A stretch of DNA of 64,000 bases from Atriophallophorus winterbourni. Its lineage: Eukaryota > Platyhelminthes > Trematoda > Plagiorchiida > Microphallidae. The stretch lies in assembly GCA_013407085.1 (NCBI GenBank), contig JACCGJ010006484.1, forward strand, positions 214,775 through 278,774, written 5' to 3'. The translations under genes were made by a program, and so were the position numbers. The notes under the pieces were generated by a model. It was not told where the DNA came from. It did not search any database and was given only the letters and a program-made list of their open reading frames with translations. This document shows, in pieces, positions 1 to 10,895 of the stretch; the first letter of the stretch is position 1; every line of letters begins with the position of its first letter.

Positions 1-1632
1 CACACATATGCAGATGGGTTGAACACATGGTTTTAAACAAAGATCCTAGTTAGAATCTATTTTCGTTTTGGTGTGTGTGTGTGAGTAGAATGCATGCAAA
101 TATAAAGAGCTATCATTTTCTTGCATTTTCCGTTGATTTTGCAAAGCCTAGCAAAGTTAGGCACAAACTCATCGTAAAGTTTCCTAAGTCTAATGGGCTG
201 TTATTTTATTGCGAAAATATTTCAATGAGTATATATCCAAGTAAGCAAACAAAGAGGAAGAGCTTAAATTTATTAGCAATACGCTTCAAATAGCTAATTC
301 ATTGAACACACAATACTGTAACTAAGAAACAAGAGACTAATACAGACTGCTTGCTGTTTTGAACTCTGTACGATTCACATTCTTATCTGAGAAACTGAAA
401 AAAATAATGTATCCTGTTTTAATGGCTGCAGTTGAACGAGATCAATCAGCTCCGATCAAAACCTTTATCAGAATTCTAACAACATTGCAGTAAATTGAAT
501 TTGGAAATCGAAGATTTTTGGTGTGAAAATGATTGTACGTCATTCCCCTAACGTCTTGTAGGATACTTGTAGTTAGTTTGCGCTAAGAAAAGTAAAACAC
601 ACTGCAGGCAAGAAATTAAAGTCGATATGCAAAGGATTGCATACGTTTTTTTATTTTCGTCAGCACACATTTTCCATTAGACATTGAGTTTAGGTCGCTT
701 ACCGTTGGCTTATGTAGTCTGATAACGTAGAGATTCTGTTAAACGTGGTCCAATTGTTTAAAGAAATTCGTTACCCTTAAAACAGTTGACTTTTATTCAA
801 AATGACAGAAGTAGTCTTGAAAATAAAACGCAATGCTCGTTTAACCATTCTTAAAATAGAAAAATTATTAAGCCATAAACGTGTAGCAATAGCAGTTGCT
901 GTTCATAATAGAATCCTTATTCTTCTTCACGTGTCACCTGATATATTCATTTAATTGGTCTTCGGCATATTTTACTGAAAATACGCAGTCGTTACATTTG
1001 TGCCTACTCACTAGACTTTGTTTTCATCATATAAATAAATGAATTGGATCGTTTTGTTAAGAATTTCCTAATAATTGAACAACTGTTTCACGAGTATCTC
1101 GATGTTTGAAATCCAAAATGTTTGGTCTTGGATCAGCGGATCATGGAAATGATTTCAGTCCCAGATATGATATTATGGGGGAAAATCTCGTGAGAAATTT
1201 AGTCAAATATCTGATCTAAGCGACACGAGGAAGCACAGAAGTTACATGGAGCAAAGAATATATGAAAGCCAATTGCGTTCTAAAACTGACGGAATGAACA
1301 ATCATAGCACAACACTTCTCGATTCCGATAAAAAACTTAATGAATGTTTTCTGATATATAACCGTATAAAACGAAAAATTTCAATAATCAATTTTGAGAA
1401 CTAATTGTTTATACATTTCGGAACTATTAATTGTGTCACATCTTTCAAGTTGCTTCATACACAATAATGAACATTATGTTTGGCACTTTTCAGACAAAAC
1501 CTAGCTTTACCTATTGTTCGAAAATTCACAAAGATTCACGTAATTTTGTTTGACACAAATAGCTAATTTGTAAATCTTAATAACCAAATTGTAAAGAATC
1601 GGGGAAAATTAAAAAAACAAATTATTATTTAC
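1..1632. other. Unassigned AT-rich sequence, probably intron
   Basis: I see no supportable gene here. The open frames are short, lack any recognisable motif and have no splice context. Because a calsyntenin-like exon on the minus strand ends at 1633 with a splice donor, at least part of this stretch is probably the next intron of that gene. I looked for the following exon on the minus strand and could not identify one. Confidence 0.5.
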
Positions 1633-1816
1633 CTAGATGATACATGAGGTGGCTCACTGCAATCATATGCTTCAAGATAAAAAATGGCTGAGGGTTTGAT
1701 TAATTTCTGTTTTTTGACTAGTAAATCTGCAAATCCGTATTTTGCATCCGTAATTTTAGCTACCAGCGGTGATTCAGAGCCGTCGAGTGAAATAATTTTT
1801 ATATCACAAAGCGAAC
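1633..1816 (-). CDS. Calsyntenin-like cadherin-repeat exon (internal exon)
   Basis: Read on the minus strand, this is a 184-base internal exon. It is preceded by an acceptor (TATATTGCAG, AG at 1818-1817) and followed by a donor (GTAAAT from 1632). It has 2 bases completing a codon, then 60 sense codons, then 2 bases of the next codon. The peptide begins SLCDIKIISLDG, continues with VAKITDAKYGFADLLVKKQ and ends FYLEAYDCSEPPHVSS. The leading Cys, the V-x-K-I-x-D step and the closing AYDC match the cadherin repeats of calsyntenins, type I membrane proteins of synapses and secretory vesicles. The match is from memory of the family. The other exons lie outside the window or were not recognised. 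A diverged cadherin of another class is the main alternative. Confidence 0.66.
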
Positions 1817-2281
1817 CTGCAATATAATAAAATGTTTAATTACTTTCTGGAGTTGTTTTTCCGCGCGGAGAAGCTTGCAGACGAGGTCTTATATAAATAT
1901 TTTTCGTTCCTTCCCACAAATAGCCAGTATAAATTATTGATTGTCCAGAGGGAAAAATAAAAGAAACATCAGCGGTACATATTGTAGCTACATTTTTATT
2001 AATTTATGTACAACTAACCATATAAAATAAATACATTTATCAATAGCATCGTTATGTTATGTAGTTTAGAAGCATTTTCGAAATGCCACATTCAAACTAT
2101 TTTAAATTCGTACAAAAAATGAAACATTCTTTGGTCAATCAAAACAAGATATTAATTTTGTTGATCATATAAGTAATACTCGAAGAAAACTAATCAGAAA
2201 CAGTAGCAAAATATTGCACAACCTATTTTGTCATTGACAAATCGCGTGAAGTGTAATGTATGTGCCAACAATTATTGTAAT
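1817..2281. other. Unassigned sequence between exon and LINE tail
   Basis: This stretch lies upstream (minus sense) of the calsyntenin-like exon and ends at the 3' tail of a CR1-like LINE. I see no gene and no convincing further exon. It is probably intron. Confidence 0.4.
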
Positions 2282-2615
2282 TTCAGTTCAGTTCAGTTCA
2301 GTTGCCGATCAAGAGTCCAGAATTTCTTTCGGTGAAAAGCTGCAGGAAAGCAACCACCAAAGCGTTTATTGGTATTGTGATTTGTATATCCTCGAAGATC
2401 GCGATGCCAAGGGATTATCCGGGTTGTATTTAGGAAGCACCTCGTTATGATTGATGCTGGAAAGATAAAAATACATTTCTCTTCACCAGTACGGTAAGGG
2501 GTCAGCTATAGAAGAGTTGTGTATTAAACAAACATAACTTTAGCATGTACTTATTTACCAAACAACGCTAAAAATGGTGAACTACCTAATCTTGCATAAA
2601 GATTAGGGGGAGAAT

Positions 2616-3426
2616 TCAGGAAAAAAGCTCACCCGAGATGCTGTCCAAACCATGCTTAAAACTTGCGACAGAACTGCAGGATATAAGTTCTTCTGGAAGC
2701 CGTTTCCAGAAATTTACCACCCTGAGGTTGAAAAAGTTTGTCCTGGAGACTAGTCTACATCGCTCTTTAGCAAGTTTGAGTGAATGGCCCCGGGTACCCA
2801 GCTCGGGACATAAGGCAAAGAAGTCGGTCATGATAACGCCACTTAACCCCTTCAATTAAGCCACAACTCAAACGACGGCGCGTAAGTGAAAAAAGATCTA
2901 GGGACTTCAGGCGTGCAGCATAAGATTTCCCTCGCTGACCCTAAATCATGCGAGTTGCGTGACGCTGTACGCTTTCGAGTTGAACTATATCCTTCTTGTA
3001 GTAAGGGCACCACGCCTGGATACAATATTCTAAATGCGGCCGAACTAATGGCTTGTAAAGGGGCAGGAATACATAGGGTCTTCTGCTGGATAACACGGAT
3101 CTCAGCCGAAAGAGAAATTTGCGAGCACGTTGAGCTGCAGCGGCGCAGTGGTCCTCCCATTTGAAGTCAGTCGTAACTAGTACTCCTAAATCCTTAACAC
3201 GCTATGTGGCGCTAACAGTGAGAGAATTGCCTGACACCTGAACTGAAATCTTGTCAACAATTGCTGACAAGAGTTGGCCCTTATTAAGGTTTAGTGGGAC
3301 GTCCCAATTGTGTGACCAGTTTATGACCCGTTCAAGGTCGTGCATCAAGGTATCTTCATCCGTTGATCCGATGAATTTCACATCATCTGCAAAAATGAAG
3401 CATAGGCACTTCAATGCAGCGGACAA
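2616..3426 (-). pseudogene. CR1-like reverse transcriptase, C-terminal part
   Basis: Three consecutive minus-strand frames (3426-3202, 3160-2852, 2855-2616) give the end of a LINE reverse transcriptase. The first holds the catalytic FADD motif in CFIFADDVKFIG, followed by a helix reading LERVINWSHNWDVPLNLNK. The last ends with NLRVVNFWKRLPEELISCSS, the usual ending of CR1 polymerases. Frame changes between segments show decay. The upstream half of this enzyme lies beyond the inserted LTR element, at 5028-5765. Confidence 0.8.
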
Positions 3427-3547
3427 GTCATGGATGAAAATCAGGAATAGAACAGGACCAAGTACCGAACCTTGGGTACACCATTGATCACGTCAGTTTC
3501 ATTCGCAACTCGCAATGTCCTACCTGTTAGGACGGCCTTTATCCAAG

Positions 3548-3722
3548 TGTTGCATAGGTAGAGGACGAACTATCGATTAATCACCAGTGAATATCGATCG
3601 TGAGTTTAAATTGTGCTTGGTTGACTGTGGGACATTTCGTTCGTTAAATACACGAGTTCAGTTACAGTTGTGTTCTGTCGAACTCACGGCTGGGCCAGTA
3701 GTAGCAACCCACAGATATAACA
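3548..3722 (+). repeat. 5' LTR of the short LTR element
   Basis: This is a 175-bp terminal repeat, TGTTGCATAGG to AGATATAACA. Against the 3' LTR it lacks about 22 bases (around 3647; present at 4861-4882) and has scattered substitutions, so the copy is not very recent. Confidence 0.88.
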
Positions 3723-3762
3723 ATTGGCGACGGGGTGCGAACAATTTTTAAATTATCAAAGA

Positions 3763-4692
3763 ATGTCTGTGCCAATTGAATTCGCAAAAGAATTGCCTAA
3801 GCAACAGAAACAGATGTTTGAAGAGTCAATACAACAAATGGCATTTCAGACAATATACATTCCAAGTTCGGGACAATCAATAGAGAGTCTACTCTACGAA
3901 TGTCAGTACCGCTGGATCTCCTACAAGAATTATTCAACGTTCAGCTGCTGTTAATAAAGAAAGTTGCAGTTCATCGAATAAACAGTTCAATCTCCAGAGT
4001 ATCAGTTCAGATTTAAGTGAATAACTTGGAAGAAATTCAGTCGCATACAGTAAATGAAGTCGAATTTGATTCATTGAAATTGAAAATGAACACAAAAGAC
4101 GCTACTACAGAAAATATGTTCCTGTCCCACAGAAATTATGAGTTACAAACTAAATTTGAATCAAAGCTACAGTCTGACCCCGACAGTAAGTTACAAAAGG
4201 TCAGTAAAAAAATGCCGGAGTGTGATGAAGCATAAACCTGAACCAGGAACGAGAGCACTGCCTCTAATCTCAGCCGCAGATGCTGTTCCATACAGCAGGA
4301 GAATCAGTAGAGAATTAACTGGTAAAAGAATACAACGAAGCAAAGCCCATGATGTCATGTCTGAATTTCGACGGAAAGGGGAGGTTGAAGAGCTTAACCA
4401 GAAACATGTAATCAATCGTGTGAAAACTGTACTTCCGAGTTACGCACACGGACGGTTCATAAAACGATTGACTACCCGACACAAGCAATATAATTGCAGA
4501 ATGGAACCTCAGTTGAACAAACACCGTGGTGCAAAACTGAAAATGCTTTCTACTGAGGATCAAGTTTATGTAAAGAACATACGACACACAAAGGAACCTT
4601 CAAAACTATTTCCACGAGAAATCTTCATAAAAACAGAGGCTTTACCTAACGGCCTCATCAATCATCCAGCAACGCGTTACCTAAAGCCTTAA
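3763..4692 (+). pseudogene. Remnant gag-pol interior of the short LTR element
   Basis: An ATG at 3763, 40 bases after the LTR, opens a short frame reading MSVPIEFAKELPKQQKQMF, which could be the start of gag. A second frame (4138-4692) is basic and holds GAKLKMLSTEDQVYVKN followed by RH and KLFPREIF, resembling the region after the integrase core in Gypsy pol. Protease, reverse transcriptase and RNase H are absent. I infer a large internal deletion. The identity of both ends is tentative. Confidence 0.5.
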
Positions 4693-4767
4693 GTTTATAA
4701 AACCAGAATTCGGCCAAACAGCACCTGCTTAGCAATCGTCCCGTGTTAATTTTTTTAAAAGGGGAGG

Positions 4768-4965
4768 TGTTGTATAGGTAGTTGACGAACATTCGATTAA
4801 TCACCAGTGAATTTCGATCGTGAGTTCAAATTGTGCTTGGTTGACTGTGGAGCATTTCGTTGGCTCGCTGACTTTATAGTTCGTTCGTTAAATACACGAG
4901 TTCAGTTACAGTTGTGTTCTGTCGAACTCACGACTGGGCCAGTAGTAGCAACCACAGATATAACA
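4768..4965 (+). repeat. 3' LTR of the short LTR element
   Basis: This is a 198-bp terminal repeat, TGTTGTATAGG to AGATATAACA, followed directly by the second CCAAG target duplication and then by resumed CR1 sequence. Confidence 0.88.
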
Positions 4966-5027
4966 CCAAGCAAATAGACTACCCCGTATGCCTTGCGCTG
5001 CAAGCTTAGTCTCTAGAAGGCGGTGGT

Positions 5028-5765
5028 TTACGAATCAAAAGCCTTGCTGAAGTCCTGGTAGAGGGCTTCGACAGGCTTCCCTTCATCCATCCTTTTAGTG
5101 GCAGTATTGATAAAACTAAGAAGGTATGTCGGGCAGGATCTACCCTTAAGAAATCCATGCTGAGTTAAACTCAGTAGGAAATGCTGACAGAGATGCTGAC
5201 AGATTTTGTCACGCAGAAGTTTTTCCATTACTTTCGAGACGATGCTAGTCAGGCTGACGGGTCTATAGTTCCCAACAGTTGGGATACAACCACTCTTGTG
5301 CATTGACACGATTATAGCTTCTTTTCACTCACTAGGAACCACTCCCATGTTCACGCATGAATTGAAAAGCCTGCATAAGGGTTCCGTAAGCACTGGAGAG
5401 AGATTCTTTAGCATAATCGAGTGGATAGCATCTGGTCCCTCAGCTTTGTTGACGCGAACATGGATAAGTGCTTCATACACCTCGGATTCCATGAAGGACA
5501 ACTCATCTAGTGCAGGAGCGCCAGGTAGTAGATCACACGAGCTAGACGGAGCATTTAAATAATTATCAAGTCTCTGAACGCCACTGAAGAACCTAGAGAA
5601 AGCAATCGCCTTAGACAGGTCTGTATCGGCTAATTTTCCGTCCTCCAGATTTAAATCTCCAATGTTTTCCCTGGTTTTTCCTTTCGATTGAGCGTAGCTA
5701 TAAAATCTTTTGGGATTGGATTTAGCATCCCTAGCTAAGGATAACTCAAACTCCTGTTTGATCAA
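5028..5765 (-). pseudogene. CR1-like reverse transcriptase, N-terminal part
   Basis: Two overlapping minus-strand frames (5765-5325 and 5309-5028) carry the linker and first reverse transcriptase blocks. They include RDAKSNPKRFYSYAQSKGKT, the block NKAEGPDAIHSIMLKNL, then VGNYRPVSLTSIVSKVMEKL and LTQHGFLKGRSC, ending in YQDFSKAFDS, which holds the first catalytic Asp. A frameshift lies near 5315. The polymerase continues beyond the LTR insertion at 3426. Confidence 0.85.
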
Positions 5766-6220
5766 AAGCTGTATTTAACACCAGCGTTCCGAGCGGTTTT
5801 GTATCGGACATAAGAACCAAAAGTGAGAAATAGCTTATATTGCCGCCATAAACGATATCTTTCATAGGTAGACCGACGAACTCGAGGAGTCCACCAGGGC
5901 GGCCTATGATGCTTTTTCACGACTTGCAGCGGAGCGTGCTTGTCTTGTAACTCCTTGAGATACTTACAAATTTTAGCCCAGTTTTCACTTACATTGAAAT
6001 CGTTAGAGAACTGATAGAAAGATTTTGAAGTCTGTAGAAGAAAATACCAGTCTACAAGCCTAAGATTTCGTCTAGGGCGAGCAGTAGGTTTGTGAAACCG
6101 CAGTACCGCTTCGAAGCTTATCATTACGTGATCGATTTTGCCGAGCGGTGGTAGGCATTTTAAAAATCTAAGGCTTCGGGCTGTGACGACAATACTAGTT
6201 TGAGAGTGGATAGAGTACAT
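5762..6220 (-). pseudogene. CR1-like endonuclease C-terminus and linker
   Basis: The frame reads PPLGKIDHVMISFEAVLRF, which corresponds to the end of an APE-type endonuclease where a Ser-Asp-His triad is expected. Here the Ser is replaced (KIDH). It is followed by KHAPLQVVKKHHRPPWWTP, a linker common in CR1 ORF2 between endonuclease and polymerase. It overlaps the next frame by 4 bases. Confidence 0.78.
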
Positions 6221-6308
6221 CCATTACGAAACCTCGTACGATCACTCACATGCTGATGCAGCGCATGATCATGGAGCCATTCGAGAAACATTTCGGATTG
6301 CTTGGTGA

Positions 6309-7502
6309 CTAAACATACAGGGACGGCCCAATTGAGGAATTGAGGTTGAAATCACCTAAGTTGAGTACGCTGGGAGCTGATTGAAACAACCTGTCGAGCG
6401 TCTCAATCAGCTGTGTAATCTCCTGCTGGGCTGCACTGGGTGTGACGTAGACACAAGCAATTGCGAGGGCTGACTTGTAGCAAGTCAGGATACTCGTAAC
6501 AACTTGGACGTTTTCACTGGTTAGGGATATACCCGTTCCTGTATTGTGCAAGCCATACTCTAGGAGGAGTGCAACGCCACCGCCTCTCCTATCGCCAGGT
6601 CTATCGCATCTAATGACGAGATACTGCTCGCTGATTTTTATTGGCACATCGTCAAGCACGGACAGCCAGGTCTCAGAAAGCACTATAACCCGAAGGTGCA
6701 ACTCAGACACAAGAAGAGAGAGGTCAGCCCAATTATTCCTCATGCTGCACAAATTAGCTACAGCACTAGGGCGCTGGTTTTGCGTGCTTCTGAAACTAAC
6801 CCTGCTTGGCCCTCGGTCGAAGCACACGAGGAAGTGCACGTTTTTTGGCGTGCTACTTGAAGCAGGAGTATCTGGTTCAACAACCGCTTGCGTGGATGTT
6901 ACGGACCGTTGACTGAGGATTGAGGCCGCCTTTATCGGAGAGCAGCAACTAGAGAAACTTGCTTGGCATCCATCTTCATTTTCGATAAGCCCGTCAACGT
7001 CGTCTAATCCGGACGACCAGACTCGTGGCGATGAGCTGTTCGGTAAGATCATAACGGATTCACTAGCGCTTCGATTTGCATGAGGCTTACGGATAGCAAA
7101 TGTCCTTAAAGCAAGGTTTCTCCTATTTGGAGCGGAAGGGTTTTGTCTAATATGAGATGGAGGGTTGTCTGGCTTAACATGAAGCTTGTCTAGAGTTGTT
7201 GTGGCGATGTTTTCAGCCCTAGACAATAACACATCCCGATCCGCCTGGTATTTGAATTCTACCAGTATTGCCCTAGGGCGGTTATTCATCTTCCATCTCC
7301 CTACACGGTGAACTCTCACCTTGGGAGTAAAAGGGTTCAGACATACCATCCGGATAAGATCGCTGATACATCTGCGATCAAAATATCTTCGACCCTTTGA
7401 TTCCCTAATGAAAGGTTCCGCTCGGTTAAAAACTAGTACATTTCGGGTTGTAGTTTTTGAAGAATAAGAATTGCAGTTCAGTGCATCAAATTGCTTACGC
7501 AA
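6309..7502 (-). pseudogene. CR1-like ORF1 C-terminus fused in frame to endonuclease
   Basis: This 397-codon frame starts with an RNA-binding-like ORF1 segment (NVLVFNRAEPFIRESKG and KVRVHRVGRWKMNNRPRA). After a low-complexity Ser/Pro-rich stretch it enters the APE-type endonuclease, with ANLCSMRNNWADLSLLVSE, VLSETWLS (catalytic Glu), RGGGVALLLE and LNLGDFNLNSS. CR1 elements normally encode ORF1 and ORF2 separately, so this in-frame fusion is either a small deletion in this copy or a feature of the family. The frame ends just after the GDFN motif. Confidence 0.8.
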
Positions 7503-7900
7503 ACCGTTTAATTCCTTGATAATTTTATCCAGCTCGGGTGAGCCAGCAACATTTCCATGTTGATTCCGTTAAGTATGGGTTTTAATGTTCTTGATACGTT
7601 TTTTGGAGTTTTGGCTACGTTTATCACCTTCGGAGAGGGAGGTGCTTTGAAGGACGAGGTAACTGGATAGCTACGTCTACATTCTCGGGGGATGCAATTT
7701 TTTCTGCCTTTTTGTTTGCACGCTTTCTTGAGGTTCAGGCTCTATTCACCACCTTAGGAGAGGTAGCTTGCTTAGAAGAACGTTGCAGTGGGCTAGATTT
7801 GTGCGCTATCCCATTGCCTGTTGTAGTCTCAGAACTTATATTCGCTCTCACACAGATACATACGTTTGGGCGGCTGCAAATTACGACGAGCTTTGCGACG

Positions 7901-8137
7901 TTACGCTATTCTTGGCTTTTGGCAAGCGGCGTCAGTGGGAGCCTCATGACAGCCGGTACAATACCACTGCAAACAGCGGTATTTTGCATAGATCCCGTAG
8001 TGAGATTTATGTATGCCTGAGCAACTAGGGTGAGCCCATTGCTTGCAAGCTGTGCATTTGATGCCCTTAGCTACCATTTTGCCACATTTTCCGTTAAGGG
8101 AGGTATTTTTTAAACTCCTATCTATCGGTAAAGGCAT
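7901..8137 (-). pseudogene. CR1-like ORF1 zinc-finger segment
   Basis: A Cys/His-rich peptide reads CGKMVAKGIKCTACKQWAH, then PSCSG and YRCLQWYCTGC. The spacing is PHD-like, as in the ORF1 of many CR1 elements, where it is thought to help nucleic-acid binding. The start is an ATG at 8137, and the region between this frame and 7502 is broken. Confidence 0.7.
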
Positions 8138-10667
8138 TAGTAATGATAGTTCACTAGAAAAATACAGGCTGATTTTGTTACTAACGTAATTAATCAGAAA
8201 ATATCAATAATATAGTAGAGCAGTTATTCTATTTCACTGCAAATTCAAGAAATAGCAAAAATACACAATGATCTTCATCGGAGCGTGGGAAATACAACCA
8301 AGTTAAACGTACCGCGCAAGTCCAACATTTCAGTTCAGTTCACTTCAGTTTAGATTGCTCAGGAAAGTATGCGGCACACGAGCCAATCAAGCGTTCATAA
8401 TTTCTTTCGGTGACAAGCTGCAGAGAAGCACGCACCACCGCCAAAACCTTTTTACTTTTTATCTGTTTGAAATCTCCTATGATCACAGCACCAAGAGATA
8501 ATCCTGATTGTGTTTAGGGAGCACAGCATTATGACCGATGCTGAAAAAAGTGAAAAAGCAGTTTTTCTGCACCAGCGGGGTGAGAGGTCATCTGAAGTAG
8601 AATTGTGTATAGAAAAACAGAAAACTTGAGCATTTACTTGATATACGGGATAACGCTAAAAGGTGAACTGCCTAAGCTTGTTAGCAGTTAGGGAAAGTAT
8701 TCAGGAAAAAACTTTCCCCAGGTTAGTCAAAACTCTGCCTAAAACTGCAAACGGAACTGTAGGATATAAGTTCTTCTGCAAGAAATTTCCAGAAGTTCAC
8801 CACTCAACGGCTAAAAAAGTGTTTCCTGGAGTCTAGCCGACATCGCTTCTTAGCCATTTTAAGTAAATGGCCCGGTGTCCAGCACGGGACTTAGGGTGAA
8901 GAAGTCGTTTATTAGCAGGCCACTTAAACCTTTTAATACCTTAAAGGTTTCAATTAAGTCCCCTCTTAAACGACGGCGCCTAAGGGATAAAAGATCGAGA
9001 GTCATCAGGCCTGCAGTGTACGGTTTCCCTCGCTGACCAACAATAATGCGAGTTGCGAAGCGCTGTACGCTTTCAAGTCGAAGGATGTCTTTTTGTAATG
9101 AGGACACCACGCCTAAACACAATATTCGAGATGCGGCTGAACCAATGTTCTGTAAAATGGCAGGAATACATCGGGTCTTATTCTCGATAGCACTGATTTT
9201 ATCCGAAAATGTACCTTGCGTGTACGCTGAGCTGCAGCGGCACATTGGTCTTCCCATTTAAAGTCAGCAATAACCAGTACTACAAAATCATTAACACACT
9301 GTGTGGCGTTAACACGAATGGAATTTCCCGACACCTCGGCCGAAATCTCATCACCCAGTGCTGATAAGAGTTTGCTCTTATTAAAGTTCAGTCGGAGGTC
9401 CAACGAGTATGACCAGTTTATAACCCGCTCGAGGTGGTGCATCAAGGCTTCTTCATCCGTTGATCCGATGAACTACACATCATCCGCGAAAAGAAAGCAT
9501 GGACACTTCAAGGCAAACGACAAATCATCAATGAAAATTAGTAATAGAAGTGAACCAAATATCGAACCTCGAGGGACCCCACTGATCACGTCGGTTTGGC
9601 TAGACAAAACTCTGAATGTATTACTTATAAGGAATGCTTTTATCCAAGTAAGGACACTAACCCGTATGCCTTTTGATGCTAGCTTGGTCTCTAGAAGGCT
9701 GTGACTCGTAGAGTCAAAACCTTTCTCAAATTTAAGTAGAGTGTTTTGACTGGATTTTCCTCATCCAGCATTTTAGTTGCAGTATCGAGAAAAATAAGAA
9801 GGTTAGTCAGGCAGGATTTACCCTTAAGAAATCCATGTTGAGTTATACTCAGCAGAGAATACTGACTAAGACGATAGCAGATTTTGTCACGCAATTGTTT
9901 TCCAGTACTTTCGAGATTATGCTAGTCAGGCTCACAGGTCAATAGTCCCCAAGAGTTGACCTGCAACCACCTTTGTGTATTGGCACGACTATGGCTTCCT
10001 TCCACTCACTAGGAACCACTTTCAGCTGCGAGCATTAATTAAAGAGTGTGCAAAACGGTTCGGTAAGCACTGAGGCAACATTTTTAAGCAATAATTGAGT
10101 GGTCAGTCCCTCAGATTTTTGACGCAAACATGGATAAGTGCGTCATACACCTCAGCCTTATTGAAGGACAGCTCATCTAATACATGGACACAAGGTGTCT
10201 GGCCAAGCAGACCCAACGGTGCATTTGAAGTATTATCCCGTCGTTAAAAGCTACTGAAAAGCCATGAGAAGGCAGTCACCTTAGACAGGTCGGTATCAGC
10301 TACGTTTCCGTTCACCATTTTCAAATCTACTATGCTTTCCCTGGTTTTGCCTTTTGACCGTGCGAAGCTATAAATCCTTTTCGGGTTGGATTTAGCATCC
10401 TTAGCTAAAGATAACTTAAAATCCCGTTTAAGCAAACGCTTAATTTAACAAGCATTCAGAGCGGTTTTGTAGCGGGCCCAAGAACCAGGAGTGAGGGATA
10501 GTTTATACTACCGCCATAGGCTAACCCATTTACAGGAAGACCTACGTACTCGAGGAGTCCACCAGGGTGGCCTTTGATGCCTTCTCACGCACTGCAGCGG
10601 AGCGTGCTTGTCTGGTAACACATTTAGATACTTAAAAATTCTATCCTTTTTTTCATTTATATCCATA

Positions 10668-10895
10668 AGCGCCTCGAGTGCTTGACCAAAAATCACTTTG
10701 CGATTCAGTGTTTGAACTTCGTGGTTCTTTGTAAGAACCCTATATAACAGTGGCATACAAGTTTAACTTTGTTTACCACTTTTCCACTGTTTCAAGGCTT
10801 ACTGAACCTGATCTTACTGTCTTTACCGGACGATGGCAAACAGCCTGAAACCGGTAGTGGCGTGTAAGGGATGGGGATGTGAGCAACACATTACT
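10668..10895 (+). repeat. Hammerhead-bearing repeat, type A monomer
   Basis: This is a unit of about 228 bp that breaks the endonuclease of CR1 copy 2, whose coding resumes on both sides. It shares its parts with the units at 26226, 33713, 49760 and 53140: GTGCTTGACCA, a block ending GTTTGAAC, AACAGTGGCAT, TTTGTTTACCA, CCACTGTTTCAAGGC, the hammerhead fold, and GTGAGCAACACATTAC at the end. I could not see a clean target duplication. Confidence 0.72.
10820..10864 (+). ncRNA. Hammerhead ribozyme motif, degenerate core (type A)
   Basis: Stem II is intact as GGC-AAACA-GCC. The GAAA block (10847-10850) and the loopless stem III ACC/GGT are present, followed by A as the cleavage-site base. The CTGATGA core is changed to CCGGACGA-like sequence, so activity is unlikely. 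It is recognised by comparison with the better copies. Confidence 0.6.

Larger units (their letters stand above)
3548..4965 (+). mobile_element. Short LTR retrotransposon (deletion derivative) inserted in CR1 copy 1
   Basis: Two similar long terminal repeats (3548-3722 and 4768-4965) start with TG and end with CA. They flank an interior of about 1 kb, and the whole is bounded by a perfect 5-bp duplication CCAAG (3543-3547 and 4966-4970). A primer-binding site TTGGCGACGGGG follows the left LTR at 3724, and a purine tract AAAAGGGGAGG precedes the right LTR at 4757-4767, so the element reads on the plus strand. The interior is far too short for a full gag-pol. It keeps a gag-like start and a pol-like end, so it is an internally deleted Gypsy-type copy. 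Confidence 0.88.
2282..8300 (-). mobile_element. CR1-like LINE family 1, copy 1 (near full length, split by LTR element)
   Basis: On the minus strand the parts come in the order ORF1 zinc finger (8137-7901), ORF1/endonuclease (7502-6309), end of endonuclease (6220-5762), reverse transcriptase (5765-5028, then 3426-2616) and a 3' untranslated tail. The tail ends at 2282-2304 in repeated TGAAC units rather than poly(A), as is usual for CR1 elements. An LTR retrotransposon with a CCAAG duplication (3548-4965) interrupts the reverse transcriptase. A second copy at 8331-11870 shows the uninterrupted sequence at the same point. Several frameshifts separate the frames, so the copy is dead. The 5' end near 8300 is uncertain. 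Confidence 0.85.

Noticed and set aside
75..293. Open frame of 72 codons at the window start
   Set aside because: No recognisable motif, no splice or promoter context, composition like random AT-rich DNA.
2638..2859. Plus-strand frames opposite CR1 family 1 (also 3251-3487, 5296-5562, 6544-6912, 9303-9704)
   Set aside because: They are antisense shadows of the minus-strand polymerase and endonuclease.
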